Part shown: one piece after another, positions 5,834 to 8,921 of the stretch
How positions within the stretch are numbered: the stretch's first letter is position 1
How the letters are laid out: each line of letters starts with the position of its first letter
Assembly (NCBI GenBank): GCA_032123435.1
Contig: JAQBFJ010000233.1
Coordinates: 1-8,921, forward strand
Length of the DNA: 8,921 nucleotides
Direction: 5' to 3'
Source: JAQBFJ01 sp032123435
GTDB lineage: Bacteria; Verrucomicrobiota; Kiritimatiellia; UBA8416; JAQBFJ01
The notes under the pieces: model-generated
Told to the model about the DNA's origin: nothing
The model's database searches: none
The model's input: the letters and a program-made list of their open reading frames with translations, nothing else
Position numbers and translations under genes: made by a program

Positions 5834-8689
5834 TTAATGCTCAATTTGAATGCGAGAGAAACAGGTGATGGGGTTTGACAGTTTTACCGTTGCTGTGTTG
5901 AGCGGATGCGTGGCCGAAATATTATTGGAAAGGGTAAACCAGCCCCCCGATAGAAGATTCGTACAGCCCTTGATGGCATAAACCTTGTTGGCAACACTGT
6001 ACCATTGTATCACCATCTCTGAGTCAGAAGATATGTTCACATTGGTTACAGCAAAAACGGAACCTTTATTCGTCGGGTCTGTTCCGGCAAAGTATTCCTG
6101 CCAGTTGGGACAACCGTCATTATCATCATCACCATCAATATCAACGGAGTTCGTACCTAAATCGTGCTCCTCAAGCCAGTATACCGGAACATCATGATCT
6201 ACAAGGTCCAGCACTGAAAATGGCTCAGACACCGCGTCATAGCTTCCGGCCTCCACCTTGATCCTGGCATAAAATGAACGTTCACGTGTAGGTTCTATCA
6301 CCCAGTTATAGGTCGTAGAACACGGGTAAGTTTCACTGAAAGCAACATTTGTTGCCACTGGATTGTTGGTGTCAAAACTCACTCCATTAGACGCGTAATA
6401 GATGTTAGCGATCATCGGATCAGCATGCGTGCCTGCTGCCACGAACGTGACCGGATTTGTTCTGCCGACACCATACACTGCGGCGCTGTCCGGCTCATCA
6501 ATCTCCACCCCGCCAACCGTGAATTCATGCGATATGCCCCTTGCGCGCGGCTCGGAAACCGAAATAACGCGCAGCCTTGCTGTCGATGTCGGCTGGTTCG
6601 TCACGTACCAGTCGTAGGTGTTATGACCCACAACATTCGATACACTGCCGTCAAGCAGTGTCCACTCATTGGTTGGGTTGGATTGATACTCTATTTTGAC
6701 AACCGGCCCACAGCCTGCAGACATCCATTCAACACTGTGCTGCGCATCATTATTCAATTCACTGCCAAGAGAAGGATTAAGAAACATAACTCCAGCCATA
6801 ACAAAGGTGTCGTCTGAAGTGTCACCATACCCTCCCCCTGGAGTAGTTATCCGAAGCCGCCCTGTTTCCGACATCAGATTGATATTCGTGACAGGATGCG
6901 AGACAAACCAATCATAGGTATTTGTCATGCTGCCACCATTCGAAATCGCTAACTCCTCGATGAGCGCCTCATTGGATTCAATGTTATCTGGCAGAAAACA
7001 AATACGTGCCATGCCCAGCCCTTGGGCCGAACCCCACTTGACGATGTTCGTTTCCCCCACGTACCATGCCCCGCCACCGTTGTGTTCTATAACTAGATAA
7101 CGCTTTACAAGATGGAATGGACTGTCGGAAGTGTCCCTGTGTATGAAGTTCGTCTCGTGCATAATTCTAACCAGACAGTAATCGGATTCCAGCCCGGGCG
7201 TCGTCCAGGGCCAACTGCCGGCGGCAACATCAACGCCGGTGGCAATCTCCTCCCAATTGGTTCCCAGATGGACATCGGCGGCATACTCTATTTTCAGCGT
7301 ACCCGTGACGTTCGTGGTATGTTCCCACGTGATCTCGTATGGACAACCAATTAACCATGCATCATCATTGATTTCACTGCCATTGGGCGATAACAGGGTG
7401 ATTTCACTTGGCGGTGTCGCGGCAAAACTAGCTGATATCGTGTGATTGTTTGTTATATTCACGAACACATATTCGAACATGTTGGAACCGGGCCCAAATG
7501 TACCCGCTGGTTCTCCGTCCACGAGAATACTGGCAATATGGTACCCGGAATCGGCCTGAATTACAAAATTCGTGACACCGCCATCTTCGGCCTCGATCGC
7601 GCCACTAGGTGTAATGGTACCGTTACTGGATGCTGAGGCGGTGATCGTATGATCTATTGGCGTGCTGGCAAAACTAGCTGATATCATGTGGCTGTTCGTC
7701 ACATTCGAGAAGACACGGTTGAACGTGTTACTGCCGGGCCCGAATATGCCCGCCGACTGCCCGTCAACCAGAACGTCCACAATATAATAACCCGGATCCG
7801 CATTGACTATTACGTTCGTGGCCTCGCCGTCAGCCAGCGTAATCCGGCCATCGGGAGTAACGGTTCCGTTATCACCGGCCATGGCCACGATCGTGTGGAA
7901 CAAAGCGCCGGTTGTAAGAGATGTTGACACAACGAGATCGTCCAGACAGCCGTATCCACACGTTCCAAGCCCCACAAATTGACTTTCGCCGGCACCATCG
8001 CCGCTATGGGCGCACAGGAACAGGTGTCCGCCGCGTAGCGGATCATCCACGCAATTGTACCATGAATCATAGGCTAAAACGTTCGTGATGGGATCGCTTC
8101 CATTTACGCATATATAGAAATACTTATCGCCAAAGCAGTCGGAAAGATAGTCCAGGTTAATGGTTATCCTGACCCATTCCCCTGAAGTAAGCGGGGAATG
8201 GTTCAATTCGGTCCACCCTTCCAGCAATGCAGAGAAGCTGAGATTATAATATCTGTGCCGGACCATCAGATGCCCGTTTGTATTCAAATACAATCCAAGC
8301 TGTATCTCGTTGGGGCTGGCAGAGAGAAGGCTGAATGGCGCTTCACCAACGGACACGGGTTCGTCTCCGGGTTCCACCCGCCACATGAAATCCACCCAGA
8401 CATTTGTGTGCTCGCTTGTGTTCCCGAACAAATTCGACACCGCGCCGTCAACCGTCAGCACTTGCGCATGGTCCGTATTGAAAGGATATTCAAAAGCATA
8501 AACATATGAATTCGTTGTTACGATAGCTGTGGCGCCATCCCAGCCATCCATGGAAACCAGCGATGTCCCGCCCGTATAGCCCTCAAAGGAATCCGCGTAC
8601 GGGATCGTGCTTGTCTGCCCATAGGCCAAGTGAGAAAGAGCCGTGGACAGCATAATGAGACCGACGATTTGTGAAGCAGACATTTTCAT
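5834..8689 (-). CDS. Large exported multidomain protein: LamG-like, InlB B-like repeats, Ig-like modules, Ca-binding loop
   Basis: I do not recognise a named gene, and no function can be assigned beyond a surface or secreted binding or structural role. A signal peptide fits residues 1-24 (hydrophobic 8-22, AYG before Gln25). Residues 30-257 look like a concanavalin/LamG-type jelly roll, ending CLDDLVVST. Two tandem units (265-341 and 347-423) resemble the divergent InlB B-repeat family. Four Ig-like modules follow at about 428-527, 531-631, 634-726 and 728-827; the first three resemble Ser-Thr-rich Kre9/KNH-type domains (LLSPNGSE, YEITWE, LKIEYA). DIDGDDDNDG (850-859), then WQEYFAGTDPTN (863-874), is a thrombospondin-3-like or EF-hand-like calcium loop. 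The tail 880-951 (IQWYSVANKVYAIKGCTNLL up to FSRIQIEH) resembles C-termini common on exported proteins of Verrucomicrobiota relatives. There are 14 cysteines, suggesting disulfides. No LPXTG, C-terminal membrane helix or catalytic motif is seen. The first ATG was chosen because AAGGAT lies 5 bases upstream (8695-8700). Confidence 0.9.
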   Translation of the reverse strand: MKMSASQIVGLIMLSTALSHLAYGQTSTIPYADSFEGYTGGTSLVSMDGWDGATAIVTTNSYVYAFEYPFNTDHAQVLTVDGAVSNLFGNTSEHTNVWVDFMWRVEPGDEPVSVGEAPFSLLSASPNEIQLGLYLNTNGHLMVRHRYYNLSFSALLEGWTELNHSPLTSGEWVRITINLDYLSDCFGDKYFYICVNGSDPITNVLAYDSWYNCVDDPLRGGHLFLCAHSGDGAGESQFVGLGTCGYGCLDDLVVSTSLTTGALFHTIVAMAGDNGTVTPDGRITLADGEATNVIVNADPGYYIVDVLVDGQSAGIFGPGSNTFNRVFSNVTNSHMISASFASTPIDHTITASASSNGTITPSGAIEAEDGGVTNFVIQADSGYHIASILVDGEPAGTFGPGSNMFEYVFVNITNNHTISASFAATPPSEITLLSPNGSEINDDAWLIGCPYEITWEHTTNVTGTLKIEYAADVHLGTNWEEIATGVDVAAGSWPWTTPGLESDYCLVRIMHETNFIHRDTSDSPFHLVKRYLVIEHNGGGAWYVGETNIVKWGSAQGLGMARICFLPDNIESNEALIEELAISNGGSMTNTYDWFVSHPVTNINLMSETGRLRITTPGGGYGDTSDDTFVMAGVMFLNPSLGSELNNDAQHSVEWMSAGCGPVVKIEYQSNPTNEWTLLDGSVSNVVGHNTYDWYVTNQPTSTARLRVISVSEPRARGISHEFTVGGVEIDEPDSAAVYGVGRTNPVTFVAAGTHADPMIANIYYASNGVSFDTNNPVATNVAFSETYPCSTTYNWVIEPTRERSFYARIKVEAGSYDAVSEPFSVLDLVDHDVPVYWLEEHDLGTNSVDIDGDDDNDGCPNWQEYFAGTDPTNKGSVFAVTNVNISSDSEMVIQWYSVANKVYAIKGCTNLLSGGWFTLSNNISATHPLNTATVKLSNPITCFSRIQIEH
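7421..7651 (-). repeat. InlB B-like repeat unit 2 (coding)
   Basis: The unit encodes residues 347-423, from HTITASASSNGTITP to ISASFA. It is offset by exactly 246 bases (82 codons) from unit 1. The last 19 bases of each unit are identical (7421-7439 and 7667-7685), which points to a tandem duplication. Confidence 0.8.
7667..7897 (-). repeat. InlB B-like repeat unit 1 (coding)
   Basis: The unit encodes residues 265-341 of the 951-residue protein, from HTIVAMAGDNGTVTP to ISASFA. By eye, about 46 of its 77 residues match unit 2, without gaps. Shared anchors are NGT-TP, LVDG, AG-FGPGSN and ISASFA. Confidence 0.8.
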
Positions 8690-8756
8690 AGACCATCCTT
8701 TTCTTAAGACGCCTTTATTTTAGCACAAGCCAAGCAACGAGTTGTCTCGATTTTGT

Positions 8757-8766
8757 CAAGATCTTG
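8757..8766. promoter_or_regulatory. 10-base perfect palindrome CAAGATCTTG
   Basis: The palindrome lies just downstream of the candidate transcription start of the secreted-protein gene, where a repressor could bind. A small hairpin CGAG-TTGT-CTCG follows at 8738-8749. Chance occurrence is quite possible, and no known operator is recognised. Confidence 0.2.
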
Positions 8767-8780
8767 CAAACCATATGCCA

Positions 8781-8797
8781 AATGAATCATTATAGCA
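8781..8797 (-). promoter_or_regulatory. Extended -10 promoter candidate with overlapping palindrome
   Basis: The minus strand reads TGCTATAAT (8789-8797), a perfect -10 hexamer with the extended TGn element. The -35 position, 17 bases upstream, is A-rich and poor, which extended -10 promoters tolerate. Transcription would start near 8782 and give a leader of roughly 90 bases. AATGA-a-TCATT (8781-8791) is an 11-base palindrome covering the start point, a possible operator. Confidence 0.4.
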
Positions 8798-8863
8798 CTG
8801 GATCCATTCCTTGTTTTTTATTTCATGGCCCATACCCAAAAGCGCCGCTCTACAATCTTACCC

Positions 8864-8920
8864 CTATGCCAATTCCACCGGAGTAGTAACTGCATGTAAT
8901 ACTCGCTTTGCCTCCTCCCG
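8864..8920 (-). CDS. Possible C-terminal end of an upstream gene (partial)
   Basis: Reading in from the right edge, one frame gives REEAKRVLHAVTTPVELA and then TAG. This looks like a helical protein end. The other two minus-strand frames are also open for 23 to 33 codons, so the choice of frame rests only on composition. The family cannot be named from 18 residues. If real, it lies on the same strand as the rest of the window, about 175 bases before the secreted-protein gene. Confidence 0.22.
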   Translation of the reverse strand, partial: REEAKRVLHAVTTPVELA

Positions 8921-8921
8921 C

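Larger units (their letters stand above)
8690..8921. other. Leader and upstream region of the secreted-protein gene
   Basis: These 232 bases contain the ribosome site of the secreted-protein gene, two short palindromes, an extended -10 promoter candidate and, at the edge, a possible end of another gene. No complete gene or RNA gene is recognisable on either strand. Confidence 0.7.

Noticed and set aside
8754..8759. Perfect TTGACA on the minus strand as a -35 box
   Set aside because: At 16 to 18 bases downstream there is only TGCTTG. The nearest -10-like TAAAAT (8717-8722) is 31 bases away, so the pair does not make a promoter.
1..8921. CRISPR array, tRNA/rRNA, transposase or phage genes
   Set aside because: I looked through gaps and frames on both strands and saw no regularly spaced short repeats, cloverleaf-like sequence, transposase motif or phage-type gene.

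Overview
The window looks like bacterial chromosome from a Gram-negative lineage, probably the PVC group (Kiritimatiellota, Lentisphaerota or Verrucomicrobiota). This guess rests on the style of the large secreted protein: InlB-like repeats, serial Ig-like modules, an acidic calcium-loop segment, and a C-terminal tail ending in an aromatic and Arg-Ile. It also rests on the divergent but clearly bacterial amino-acid genes. The assignment is an inference. Every gene I can support lies on the minus strand, so the order of transcription runs from high to low coordinates.

Right part (8921 to 5834). At the extreme right edge is a possible C-terminal scrap of an upstream gene, followed by about 170 bases of leader. 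The leader holds an extended -10 promoter candidate and two short palindromes. Next comes one long gene for a 951-residue exported multidomain protein. Its modules in order are a signal peptide, a LamG-like domain, two tandem InlB B-like repeats, four Ig-like modules, a Ca-binding Asp-rich loop and a conserved-looking tail.

Middle (5833 to 5482). About 350 bases carry no ordinary gene. They hold a 136-base element bounded by 18-base inverted arms with further internal hairpins, which looks like a dispersed palindromic element. Next to hom is an AT-rich promoter-like stretch and a 12-codon reading frame in which 8 of 12 residues are Leu, Ile or Val.

Left part (5481 to 1). The compact cluster hom, lysC, cimA, valS has a gap of 14 bases, an overlap of 8 bases and a gap of 8 bases, so it is almost certainly one operon. 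LysC makes aspartyl phosphate and Hom makes homoserine, which together feed threonine, methionine and (for LysC) lysine. CimA opens the threonine-independent route to isoleucine from pyruvate and acetyl-CoA. ValS charges tRNA(Val) with valine, whose synthesis uses the same later enzymes as isoleucine. valS runs off the left edge. The operon therefore couples aspartate-family and branched-chain amino acid supply to one branched-chain tRNA synthetase. I see no CRISPR array, tRNA, rRNA, transposase or defence system.
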